NCBI GenBank assembly: GCA_900104495.1
Contig: FMXS01000003.1
Span: 62,001-126,000, forward strand
Source: Ruminococcaceae bacterium FB2012
GTDB taxonomy: Bacteria; Bacillota; Clostridia; Oscillospirales; Ruminococcaceae
Direction of reading: 5' to 3'
Length of the DNA stretch: 64,000 nucleotides
Below are positions 27,212-34,928 of this stretch, one piece after another. Each line of letters starts with the position of its first letter. Within the stretch, counting starts at the first letter, position 1. The position numbers and the translations under genes are program-made. The notes beneath the pieces were generated by a model. It was given only the letters and a program-made list of their open reading frames with translations. It was not told the origin of the DNA and did not search any database.

Positions 27212-27250
27212 TTTTCAGCTTCACGCCTTTCCGTTTCGTTGACAGCCTGT

Positions 27251-28555
27251 TTACCTCTGCGCCGTGAAAACATAGAAACCGAGCTGGATGAATATCTCTC
27301 CTGCATCGTATTTCTTTTTGTATTCGTCATACATTCCTCTGTATTCTTCCACCAGCTTCGGAGTGTGGACCAGGTCGTAGAACATATTCTCGTCCGCCGC
27401 CAGCCAGAGATGATGATTGAAATACAGATCCCACAGTGCCGCCTTATGCTCCTCCGTCATGCCGACGTTGGAGATCCCGCATTTGCAGAGCCTTATCTTC
27501 TTGAAGCCGGCTTCTTTCAGATATGACGGTATCTTTCTCGCGCAATGCCTGTCGCCGCTCTCTTTGGAATCCGCCCAGATACGGAATGCCAGATCAAAGA
27601 ACCTGGAATTCGGATGCACGACGTTGGCGCCGTCGTCCTCGTCCTGTATCATAAGATAGCCCGTGCGGGTGAGATAGCGCCGTGCCGTCCGGAGCAGATG
27701 CACCGGATCGGCAATGTGCAGGATGAGCGCCGAGATAGTGATGACGTCAAAGCCCCGCTCATCCTGCTCGTCAAGGTAATCGTCAAGGACGTTCTCTATC
27801 TGATCCGACATAGCGTTGCACTGAACAAACTTGTTTTTATCCGAGCCGTACGTCTTCTCGGCTTTCTCCACCAGCGCGCCGTCAATGTCCAGCCCCAGCA
27901 GGGCGCGGTACTCCAGCCCTTCGAGCCTTGAAGCGATAAAATCGCCCCCCGCACATCCTATGTCCAGCACCAGCGAATCGGGCTTGACCAGCTCTCTGAA
28001 ATACTCCTCGGAGAAATCCAGCATGACCTCGTTCTGCGCTTTCAGACGGATCGACTCGTTCTCGCTGATATGATAAGTGCTGGTCACCAGCGCTTCATCG
28101 ACCGTATCATATCCCGTCTGATCGAATATCGTAAGTATCAGCGAGTCGATAGCCGACGAGCCCTCGTATTTGAGCATATTGTATCTTCCGACATAGAAGG
28201 AGATGTCCTTGTAGATCCTGCTGTGAAGCTCGGGATCCTCTTTGTCAAGAATGATCGGCACCACTTTGTATTCCTCGTGGGACTGGTTCCAGCCCATCGC
28301 ATGATGCACCTCGTTGAGGACAAAATACGACTTCGCGGAATGCGGACTGACGAACAGCAGGAACGCCCGCGACTTCTCAATGCCGTCCATGATCGCATCG
28401 ACGAATTCCGCTTTGGAATCTTTCAGCTGGAACCAGCACTTTACATGGTAGATGTTCTCCATGACCTCAACTATCTTCCGGACAGTATCCACGTCCTCCT
28501 TTGCGAAGCTGATAAAAAAATCGTAGCTGTCCGCAGACTGCGCTTTGCTTGCCAT
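27251..28555 (-). CDS. TIR domain fused to a SAM-dependent methyltransferase
   Basis: A 434-residue fusion. Residues 11-145 form a TIR domain: YDFFISFAKEDVD (box 1), KCWFQLKDSKAEF, AFLLFVSPHSAKS and LNEVHHAM, where E82 is at the position of the catalytic Glu of NAD-hydrolysing TIRs. Residues about 175-430 are a class I methyltransferase: LVLDIGCAGGDF (motif I, D198-G204), LLGLDIDGALVEKA (motif II), DVITISALILHIADP (motif IV) and YLMIQDEDDG. The methyltransferase is of the small-molecule/protein type, not a DNA amino-methylase (no DPPY). GGAGG precedes the ATG. First gene of the operon with the helicase and amidohydrolase. TIR plus methyltransferase in one chain is rare; defence or NAD-signalling is inferred. 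Confidence 0.85.
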   Translation of the reverse strand: MASKAQSADSYDFFISFAKEDVDTVRKIVEVMENIYHVKCWFQLKDSKAEFVDAIMDGIEKSRAFLLFVSPHSAKSYFVLNEVHHAMGWNQSHEEYKVVPIILDKEDPELHSRIYKDISFYVGRYNMLKYEGSSAIDSLILTIFDQTGYDTVDEALVTSTYHISENESIRLKAQNEVMLDFSEEYFRELVKPDSLVLDIGCAGGDFIASRLEGLEYRALLGLDIDGALVEKAEKTYGSDKNKFVQCNAMSDQIENVLDDYLDEQDERGFDVITISALILHIADPVHLLRTARRYLTRTGYLMIQDEDDGANVVHPNSRFFDLAFRIWADSKESGDRHCARKIPSYLKEAGFKKIRLCKCGISNVGMTEEHKAALWDLYFNHHLWLAADENMFYDLVHTPKLVEEYRGMYDEYKKKYDAGEIFIQLGFYVFTAQR

Positions 28556-28621
28556 TATTATTCCTCCCTGTCATGACGGATTATGCCAAACCGCCGAAAA
28601 TGATCGTATTACAGTGCATTT

Positions 28622-28650
28622 ATTATAGCATAATTTAACAACAAAGTCAA
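28622..28650 (-). promoter_or_regulatory. Sigma-A promoter of the TIR-methyltransferase operon
   Basis: Minus strand TTGACT (28650-28645), 17-bp spacer, TATAAT (28627-28622), about 67 bp before the start codon. It is divergent from the greA promoter 40 bp away. Confidence 0.85.
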
Positions 28651-28691
28651 CAATTCTTTTCCCGCTTTCAGAAAATGCAGGGCACAAATGC

Positions 28692-28720
28692 TTGACAAAG
28701 CAGCGGGAATAGTGTATAAT
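28692..28720 (+). promoter_or_regulatory. Consensus sigma-A promoter of greA-lysS
   Basis: TTGACA (28692-28697), 17 bp, TATAAT (28715-28720), 51 bp before the greA ATG. Confidence 0.88.
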
Positions 28721-28771
28721 GTTAATTTGATAGTATATCCAAAATTACAGTTGATAAAGGAGAAAAAAGCT

Positions 28772-29239
28772 ATGGCAAACACCATTTCAAAAGCAGGATT
28801 TCAGAGACTCAAGGAACAGCTCGAGTATCTCAAAAACGTCCGCAGAGGCGAGGTAGCCGAGAACCTCAAGATCGCACGTTCCTACGGAGACCTTTCCGAA
28901 AACGCCGAGTATGACGAGGCTAAGAACGAGCAGGCGATCCTCGAGGGACAGATCGCGGAAATGGAGCAGATCCTGGCCACCGCTATCGTTGTTGACGACG
29001 ACGATATCTCCGTTGACGAGGTGGGCATCGGCTCGATCATCAAGCTGCGCAACCTGGAAATGGATGAAGTAGAGCAGCTTCAGATCGTCGGCTCCACAGA
29101 ATCCGATCCCGATAACATGAAGATCTCGGACGAGTCCCCGATCGGCAAGGCCGCTTTGGGCAAAAAGGTCGGCGACGTGTTTGAGGTAGAAGTCCCCGAC
29201 GGGCTTATCAAGTTCGAGCTGCTGGAGATCTCCAAGTGA
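28772..29239 (+). CDS. greA: Transcription elongation factor GreA
   Basis: Stimulates cleavage of backtracked RNA by RNA polymerase. 155 aa with the N-terminal coiled coil (FQRLKEQLEYLKNVRRGEVAEN), the tip acidic region SYGDLSENAEYDEAKNEQ, where D and E coordinate the active-site metal, and the C-terminal FKBP-like domain ending GLIKFELLEI. ATG 28772 follows AAAGGAGAAAAAAGCT; an earlier in-frame codon lies in the promoter. Transcribed with lysS. Confidence 0.97.
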   Translation: MANTISKAGFQRLKEQLEYLKNVRRGEVAENLKIARSYGDLSENAEYDEAKNEQAILEGQIAEMEQILATAIVVDDDDISVDEVGIGSIIKLRNLEMDEVEQLQIVGSTESDPDNMKISDESPIGKAALGKKVGDVFEVEVPDGLIKFELLEISK

Positions 29240-29278
29240 TCCGCACCGCCCCTATCGTTTATCGAAAGGAGTATTAAA

Positions 29279-30865
29279 ATGAGTGATGTAAAGGAAAATA
29301 CCTCTCCCGCCGAAGAGGAAGCCGCCGAGCTTTCCGCGGAGGAGGTCAACGAATACAAGAGAATAAGAATGGAAAAGCTGGACGCTCTCAAAGCCGAGGG
29401 CGCCGATCCTTTTGAGATCACAAAGTATGACGTCACCGCAAGCTGCGAGGATGCAAAGGCACAGTACGAAAAGCTGGAGGCCGAACTCAAAGCCAAGGCC
29501 GGCGACGACGAGGAGGCTCTCAAAGCCCTGCTGGAGGAGAACAAGGTCACCGTTTCCATCGCGGGCAGAGTTATGTCCAAGAGGATGATGGGCAAGGCCG
29601 GGTTCCTCGATCTCAGGGACAAGAGCGGAAAGATCCAGCTCTATGTGCGCCTTAACGAGGTGGGCAAGGACGACTTCGACCGCTACATCAAGAAGGGCGA
29701 CATCGGCGATATCGTCGGCGTCACCGGATTTGTGTTCAGAACTAAAATGGGCGAGATCTCTGTCCACGCCCAGAGCGTAAAGCTGCTGTCCAAGAACCTG
29801 CTGCCCCTGCCCGAAAAGTGGCACGGTCTCAAGGACCAGGACACCCGCTACCGCCAGCGCTATACCGACCTTATCTGCAATCCCGAGGTCAAGGACACGT
29901 TCATCAAGCGATCCAAGATCATCTCAACGATACGCCGTTTTCTCGACGCGAGAGGCTTTATGGAAGTCGAAACTCCCATGCTGGTCTCCAATGCCGGAGG
30001 CGCAGCAGCCAGGCCCTTCGAGACCCATTACAACGCCCTTGACGAGGACGTTAAGCTCCGCATCAGCCTGGAGCTTTATCTGAAGAGGCTTATTGTCGGC
30101 GGACTTGAAAGAGTATACGAGATCGGGAGAGTCTTCCGCAACGAAGGCGTTGACGCAAGGCACAACCCCGAGTTCACACTTATGGAGCTGTACCAGGCCT
30201 ACACCGACTACCACGGCATGATGGAGCTCACCGAGAGTATGTTCAGACATATTGCTCGGGAAGTCTGCGGCACCACGACTATCCCCTACGGCGATCTGAT
30301 GATCGACCTGGGCAAGCCCTTTGAGAAGATGACCATGATCGAGGCCGTGAAGAAGTATTCCGGCGTGGATTTCAGCGAGGTCAAGACTGTCGAAGAAGCA
30401 AGAGCCCTTGCAAAGGAGCATCATGTGGAGTTCGAGGAGCGCCACAAGCGCGGCGACATCCTCAATCTGTTCTTTGAGGAGTTCGTGGAGGAGCATCTGC
30501 TCCAGCCCACATTCATTATGGACCACCCCATTGAGATCAGCCCTCTCACCAAGAAGAAGCCGGGCAATCCCGACTATGTGGAGCGCTTTGAGCTGTTCAT
30601 CAACGGCTGGGAGATGTGCAACGCATACAGCGAGCTCAACGACCCCATTGACCAGCGCGAGCGTTTCAAGGCTCAGGAAGAGGCTCTCAGCCAGGGTGAC
30701 GAAGAAGCCAACCGCACCGACGAAGACTTCCTCCGCGCTCTTGAGATCGGAATGCCCCCCACCGGCGGCATCGGCTACGGCATCGACCGTCTAGTGATGC
30801 TGATGACCAACTCTCCCGCTATCAGAGACGTGCTGCTGTTCCCGACGATGAAGAGTTTGGACTAA
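29279..30865 (+). CDS. lysS: Lysyl-tRNA synthetase, class II
   Basis: Charges tRNA-Lys. 528 aa: acidic N-terminal extension, OB-fold anticodon domain (VTVSIAGRVMSKRMMGKAGF), class II motif 1 (RGFMEVETPMLV), motif 2 (FRNEGVDARHNPEFTLMELY) and motif 3 (GGIGYGIDRLVML). The C-terminus FPTMKSLD is encoded by the attachment site of the mobile elements downstream, so the last codons came with element 1; the older allele ends (FPTMKSID) lie at 44.0 and 51.9 kb. AAAGGAG precedes the ATG. An intact, full-length enzyme. Confidence 0.97.
   Translation: MSDVKENTSPAEEEAAELSAEEVNEYKRIRMEKLDALKAEGADPFEITKYDVTASCEDAKAQYEKLEAELKAKAGDDEEALKALLEENKVTVSIAGRVMSKRMMGKAGFLDLRDKSGKIQLYVRLNEVGKDDFDRYIKKGDIGDIVGVTGFVFRTKMGEISVHAQSVKLLSKNLLPLPEKWHGLKDQDTRYRQRYTDLICNPEVKDTFIKRSKIISTIRRFLDARGFMEVETPMLVSNAGGAAARPFETHYNALDEDVKLRISLELYLKRLIVGGLERVYEIGRVFRNEGVDARHNPEFTLMELYQAYTDYHGMMELTESMFRHIAREVCGTTTIPYGDLMIDLGKPFEKMTMIEAVKKYSGVDFSEVKTVEEARALAKEHHVEFEERHKRGDILNLFFEEFVEEHLLQPTFIMDHPIEISPLTKKKPGNPDYVERFELFINGWEMCNAYSELNDPIDQRERFKAQEEALSQGDEEANRTDEDFLRALEIGMPPTGGIGYGIDRLVMLMTNSPAIRDVLLFPTMKSLD
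30842..30865 (+). other. attL: lysS 3' end
   Basis: CCGACGATGAAG followed by codons for S-L-D-stop. Related copies at 44035 and 51905 differ by one base in the 12-bp core and encode the same C-terminal peptide with Ile for Leu. Integration therefore leaves lysS complete. Confidence 0.85.
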
Positions 30866-30908
30866 AAAGTGGCGTAATTACGTGGGTTTTGTAAACCGAC
30901 AGGCAAGA

Positions 30909-30930
30909 TTTACGACCAACTTACGACCGA
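30909..30930 (+). repeat. Element 1 left arm-type repeat
   Basis: TTTACGACCAACTTACGACC, matched by TTACGACCAACTTACGAC at 43898-43915 and a further TTTACGACCGATTGT at 43919. Position and tandem 12-bp spacing fit arm-type integrase binding sites. Confidence 0.75.
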
Positions 30931-30936
30931 ATTGTT

Positions 30937-30951
30937 GAGGACACGTTTGAT
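30937..30951 (+). promoter_or_regulatory. Copy of the integrase-promoter dyad half-site near attL
   Basis: GAGGACACGTTTGAT, the exact reverse complement of 42607-42621 beside the integrase promoter. Likely a binding site for an element-encoded protein such as Xis or a repressor. Confidence 0.55.
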
Positions 30952-30962
30952 TAGAAACTGAT

Positions 30963-31003
30963 AATACCGAAGTGGATTTAATATTCTGCTTCGGTATTTT
31001 CTT
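30963..31003 (+). terminator. Terminator just inside element 1, serving lysS
   Basis: AATACCGAAG (30963-30972) pairs with CTTCGGTATT (30989-30998), followed by TTCTTT on the plus strand. It would stop greA-lysS transcripts from entering the element. Confidence 0.75.
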
Positions 31004-31062
31004 TACAATTATTGAAAAATGTGTTATGATATATAAAGAACGGAATTGGAGGTAAGCAGGAT

Positions 31063-31527
31063 ATGGAAAGATTTATAGAATTAGATGCAGAGGATAAGCT
31101 GCTCGAGGATGCTGTTAATAAGGCTTTCGAAATGCTATATACTAATGATAAGTATCTTCTTGTAAATGATGTTAGTGAAAGAGCAATTACACATAAATTT
31201 GGAACTTATCTTCAGATTTTATTAGGTAATAAAGAAGAATTATGTAAATATGATGTAGATTGCGAGTATAATAAAAATATTGATGAACTCAAAAAAACTC
31301 CCAATTTTCAAAATGGTACTTATCCAGATATAATTATACATAAGCGTGGCTCAAATGATTCTAATCTTATAATTATGGAATTTAAAAAGAAAACAGAAAA
31401 TAATATCGAAAAAGATATACAAAAGATAAAGGATTTTATTGATTTAGCAGGAGACTATAAGTATAAATATGGTTTTTTTGTAAAACTATTAGATGAATAT
31501 CCGGACGTAAAGCGAATAACGAGGTGA
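31063..31527 (+). CDS. PD-(D/E)XK nuclease-like protein
   Basis: A 154-residue protein in very A+T-rich sequence, unlike its neighbours. YPDIIIHKRGSN followed by LIIMEFKKK gives the D...ExK spacing of the PD-(D/E)XK nuclease superfamily, and the N-terminal helix with NDVSERAITHKFGTYLQILL supplies the usual Glu/Asp position. No additional domain, so it may be a small restriction-like or Holliday-type nuclease, or a structural relative without activity. First gene of element 1; GGAGGTAAGCAGG precedes it. It ends 7 bp before the LytTR gene but the base composition suggests a separate origin. Confidence 0.6.
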   Translation: MERFIELDAEDKLLEDAVNKAFEMLYTNDKYLLVNDVSERAITHKFGTYLQILLGNKEELCKYDVDCEYNKNIDELKKTPNFQNGTYPDIIIHKRGSNDSNLIIMEFKKKTENNIEKDIQKIKDFIDLAGDYKYKYGFFVKLLDEYPDVKRITR

Positions 31528-31534
31528 TTTATCA

Positions 31535-32236
31535 TTGTCCTTTAATATTTCCGTCTGTGATGACGACGCGGCTCAGCTTGGCTCACTCCGAGACATGCTT
31601 GCTGAATGGAATCCAACTGTAAGAATAAACGAATACACCTCCGCCGAACAGTTTCTATTTGGCTATCCCGATACTCCTTGCGACTTACTCCTGCTTGATA
31701 TTGAAATGGGCGATATGAACGGAATGGATCTTGCACGAAAGCTGCGGAGCAAGGGCGATATGCTCCCGATCATTTTTATAACAGGCTATTCGGAGTTTAT
31801 GCAGGACGGGTATGATGTGGAGGCGCTCCATTATCTGTTGAAGCCTGTGAATAAGGACAAGCTCTTTGCGGTGCTTGACCGATATGCAAGCCGTCACCCG
31901 GCTGACAGCAGAGTGATCTTCCCCGGCGGTGATGAGTCTGTGTGTGTCAATGCCGATAATATTATGTATCTTGAAGCATTTGGTAAGAAAACGCAGATTA
32001 TGCTGAAAGACAGCAAAGAGGTACTCTGCACCTGCGGTCTGAGTGCTGCCGCTGAAAAGCTGGGGAAAGGATTTGTGTCCTGCCACCGTTCCTATGTGGT
32101 GAATTTAGGCTTTGTTCGCAGCATTTCAAAGACGGATATAACGCTTGATAACGGCAGGAAGATACCGCTGGCCCGCAGGCTCTATGACAGCGTGAACAAG
32201 GCATTTATCAGCTTATACAAGGAGAACAGACCATGA
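31535..32236 (+). CDS. LytTR-family response regulator (AgrA-like)
   Basis: Two-component regulator of 233 aa. Receiver domain with the acidic pair CDDD near residue 8 and the phospho-acceptor in DLLLLDIEMGDMNGMD; threonine/lysine switch positions in FITGYS and LKPVNKD. The C-terminal LytTR DNA-binding domain spans about residues 130-230 (MYLEAFGKKTQIML, FVSCHRSYVVNL, LDNGRKIPLARR). Start is TTG 31535 behind GAGGTGA. It overlaps the kinase gene by 4 bp. The paired direct repeats before the ABC genes are its likely target. Confidence 0.9.
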   Translation: MSFNISVCDDDAAQLGSLRDMLAEWNPTVRINEYTSAEQFLFGYPDTPCDLLLLDIEMGDMNGMDLARKLRSKGDMLPIIFITGYSEFMQDGYDVEALHYLLKPVNKDKLFAVLDRYASRHPADSRVIFPGGDESVCVNADNIMYLEAFGKKTQIMLKDSKEVLCTCGLSAAAEKLGKGFVSCHRSYVVNLGFVRSISKTDITLDNGRKIPLARRLYDSVNKAFISLYKENRP

Positions 32237-32961
32237 AAACAGCTATCGTTATTGCAATCATAATATTTGGCATTGCGGTTTTGGTGGCTGTGTTTTTTCT
32301 TCTCCGAAAGCTGTTCTACCGCCTTGTTGACAAGCGTATCGCAGAATTCCAGAGCGACCTTATCGCAAAGCAGACCGCCGAAATACAGAATATGTACCGA
32401 CAGATACAGGAGTGGCGGCACGATTACCGCAATCACATTCAGAATATGAAAAACCGCCTTGACAGCGATAACGGCGAGCTGGAACAGTATCTTGACGATC
32501 TGGCTGACGATCTCACGCAGGCGGATACCTCTATCAAGACGGGCAATGTTATGGCGGATGCTGTGCTGAACAGTAAGCTGTCCGTTGCAGAACAGAAAGG
32601 CATACGGCTCAATGTCAAGGCACATATCCCGAACGGTGTTTCACTTACCGATGTGGAGTTATGCTCGATACTTGGCAATCTGCTTGACAATGCTATGGAA
32701 GCCTGTGAAAAGCTGCCCGTAGACGCACGTTTTATCCGTGTATATATCGACAAATTCAAGGGGCAATTTTACCTTTCGGTGCAAAATTCCTCGCCTGCCG
32801 TTGTGCGTGACAAAGGCATTTTTCACACAACCAAAGCAGGCACTCACGGCTTCGGGCTGTTTCGCATTGACCGCATTGCTAAGAAATACGGCGGATATGT
32901 GAATCGGCAGTATGAAGAAGGCGTGTTTGCAACGGAATTATTATTGCCAATAAATGGATAA
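32233..32961 (+). CDS. GHKL sensor histidine kinase (AgrC-like), short sensor
   Basis: A 242-residue kinase with only one N-terminal transmembrane segment (AIVIAIIIFGIAVLVAVFFLL), whereas AgrC/ComD kinases carry five to seven. Phospho-acceptor in WRHDYRNHIQ, N box NLLDNAMEACEKL, and the shortened G box THGFGLFRI, all characteristic of HPK10 kinases. Signal sensing must therefore differ from peptide-sensing relatives, or a second membrane protein contributes. Partner of the LytTR regulator. Confidence 0.88.
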   Translation: MKTAIVIAIIIFGIAVLVAVFFLLRKLFYRLVDKRIAEFQSDLIAKQTAEIQNMYRQIQEWRHDYRNHIQNMKNRLDSDNGELEQYLDDLADDLTQADTSIKTGNVMADAVLNSKLSVAEQKGIRLNVKAHIPNGVSLTDVELCSILGNLLDNAMEACEKLPVDARFIRVYIDKFKGQFYLSVQNSSPAVVRDKGIFHTTKAGTHGFGLFRIDRIAKKYGGYVNRQYEEGVFATELLLPING

Positions 32962-32964
32962 ATA

Positions 32965-32999
32965 TGACCATTCATTCCGTATTTTGACCGTTCGTTCCG
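32965..32999 (+). promoter_or_regulatory. Double LytTR-type operator
   Basis: Two direct repeats, TGACCATTCATTCCG (32965-32979) and TGACCGTTCGTTCCG (32985-32999), with a 20-bp period. They lie on one face of the helix upstream of a promoter with a good -10 (TATACT, 33028-33033) but no -35, the pattern of an AgrA/BlpR-type activator site. Confidence 0.75.
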
Positions 33000-33053
33000 A
33001 AATCCACACGAGCGGTCATTTTTATGTTATACTGAAAGTCGGAGGTGAAAGCG

Positions 33054-34928
33054 GTGAAACGAGTGAAAATTGAGAAATACAACAAAGAGAAGAAAAAAGC
33101 GGCCTGGAAGAAATACAAGGCGGAGCGGGCTGCACGGAAATACGGCTTTTGGGAAAATGTGCGGTATATAGTATCCGAAGCGTGGAAAACCGACAAGCTG
33201 ACTGTGCTTGCGATATTTACAGGCTTTTTCTTTGATAGGGGCTGTAGTATTGCAGGAATGTTTCTTGATAAATATGTTGTTGACTTTGTGATGAATGAGA
33301 ATGACCGGCTTAATATAGGCATAATAGTTATTGCTCTGATTGTGGGCGAAAGGGTGCTTGCAGAGCTGTCTAACAGAGTAAACGGATATAACGGTTGGGT
33401 CAGTGCAAAAGCATTTACGAGACATATTCAAATGAAGCTTGTGAGAAAAAGCCTTTACACCGATTACGAGAATATGGAGCATACTAATGTAAATGATGCT
33501 GCACAAAAAGCACTTACAGCTACACAGCAGGTCGTATATAATATGCTGCGTGATATGAAGATCATGCTTGGCGATATTCTTGCGTTTGCAGCACTTGGAG
33601 GAATACTCGCTTATTTGAATCCAATAATGCTGTTGTTTGTTGCCGTACCCAGTTATCTGAGTTACAGGATCAATATTCACAAGATGGATTGGATATGGAA
33701 TATGTCTGATAACTGGCAGGGTTTTGATCGTCAGATAAACTATATTAACGGTGCATCGAGAGATATAAAGTCCGCAAAAGATGTGCGTATATTCAATCTG
33801 CCCCATTATTTCAGGCAGGCAATGAAGCGCTCCTTTGAAAACCGCCTTGGCTGGTATGAACAGCAGGACGAGTGGGTATTCCGTCATGATGTATTGGAGC
33901 AGATCGTTTTGTGGACAGGCTATCTGTGTTCTTACGGATATGTGGTCTATCGTGCGTTTACGGGAAGTATCGGTGCAGGAAACTTTGTGCTGTATTTCAA
34001 TGCGATCTCCCTGCTCTCCAATACAGTACATAATCTTGCAGACCATTACAGCGGCTTCAAATGGCAGAGCGATAATGTTTCCTTCGCAAGAGAATTCTGT
34101 GATATTCCCGATAAGACCAACCGTGGCAAGGGCGAACCACTGCCCACCGATGACTACGAAATAGAGTTTAAGAATGTGAGCTATACTTATTACAAGGCTG
34201 ACGAGCCGACGATCAGAAATCTGTCATTTACGCTCCGCAAAGGCGAACGTCTGGCACTTGTGGGCTTAAACGGTGCAGGCAAGACCACGCTCATCAAGCT
34301 GATGTGCGGTCTGTATGACCCGACCGAGGGTGAGATTCTGCTGAACGGAAAGCCTGTCAATGCCTACAACCGTGATGAATATTTTACACTGTTTTCAGCG
34401 GTATTTCAGGATATTCAGGAGCTGCCCGTAAGCATAGCGGAGAATATTTCGGGTTTGCCTTATGAGCAGACAGACAAGGAAAAGCTCACTCGCTGCATGA
34501 AGCAGGCAGGACTTTATGAAAAGATAGAAAGCCTGCCCGATAAAGAGAGGACACGCCTTGTCCGCAATCTGTATGATGATGCGATAGAGCTTTCGGGCGG
34601 TCAGAAGCAGAAAATGGCCCTTGCCAAAGCACTTTACAAAAATGCTCCGATACTCCTGCTTGATGAGCCTACCGCCGCACTTGACCCTATTGCCGAGCAG
34701 GAGATGTATCTGCAATATGCCGACTTTTCAAAGAGCAAGGCAAGTGTGTTTATTTCGCACAGGCTGGCATCTACTCGCTTTTGTGACAGGATAATTCTCC
34801 TTGATAACGGCGAGATAGCTGAGATCGGTACACACTCGGAGCTAATGGCGATGAATGGCAAGTACGCCGAGCTGTTTGAACTGCAAAGCTCATATTACAA
34901 TGACGGGGAGGTGGAAGCACATGAGTGA
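33054..34928 (+). CDS. ABC exporter, half 1 (TM domain + ATPase)
   Basis: Fused membrane/ATPase half-transporter of about 624 residues. A basic N-terminal tail, about six TM helices to residue 320, then the ATPase: ALVGLNGAGKTTLIKLM (Walker A), SVFQD-like Q loop AVFQDIQELP, ELSGGQKQKM (signature), ILLLDEPTAALDP (Walker B) and FISHRLAST (switch His). GTG 33054 is chosen because GGAGGTG lies six bases upstream. It overlaps the next gene by 8 bp; the two most likely form a heterodimer. No precursor peptide, protease or immunity gene is seen, so the cargo is unknown. Confidence 0.9.
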   Translation: MKRVKIEKYNKEKKKAAWKKYKAERAARKYGFWENVRYIVSEAWKTDKLTVLAIFTGFFFDRGCSIAGMFLDKYVVDFVMNENDRLNIGIIVIALIVGERVLAELSNRVNGYNGWVSAKAFTRHIQMKLVRKSLYTDYENMEHTNVNDAAQKALTATQQVVYNMLRDMKIMLGDILAFAALGGILAYLNPIMLLFVAVPSYLSYRINIHKMDWIWNMSDNWQGFDRQINYINGASRDIKSAKDVRIFNLPHYFRQAMKRSFENRLGWYEQQDEWVFRHDVLEQIVLWTGYLCSYGYVVYRAFTGSIGAGNFVLYFNAISLLSNTVHNLADHYSGFKWQSDNVSFAREFCDIPDKTNRGKGEPLPTDDYEIEFKNVSYTYYKADEPTIRNLSFTLRKGERLALVGLNGAGKTTLIKLMCGLYDPTEGEILLNGKPVNAYNRDEYFTLFSAVFQDIQELPVSIAENISGLPYEQTDKEKLTRCMKQAGLYEKIESLPDKERTRLVRNLYDDAIELSGGQKQKMALAKALYKNAPILLLDEPTAALDPIAEQEMYLQYADFSKSKASVFISHRLASTRFCDRIILLDNGEIAEIGTHSELMAMNGKYAELFELQSSYYNDGEVEAHE

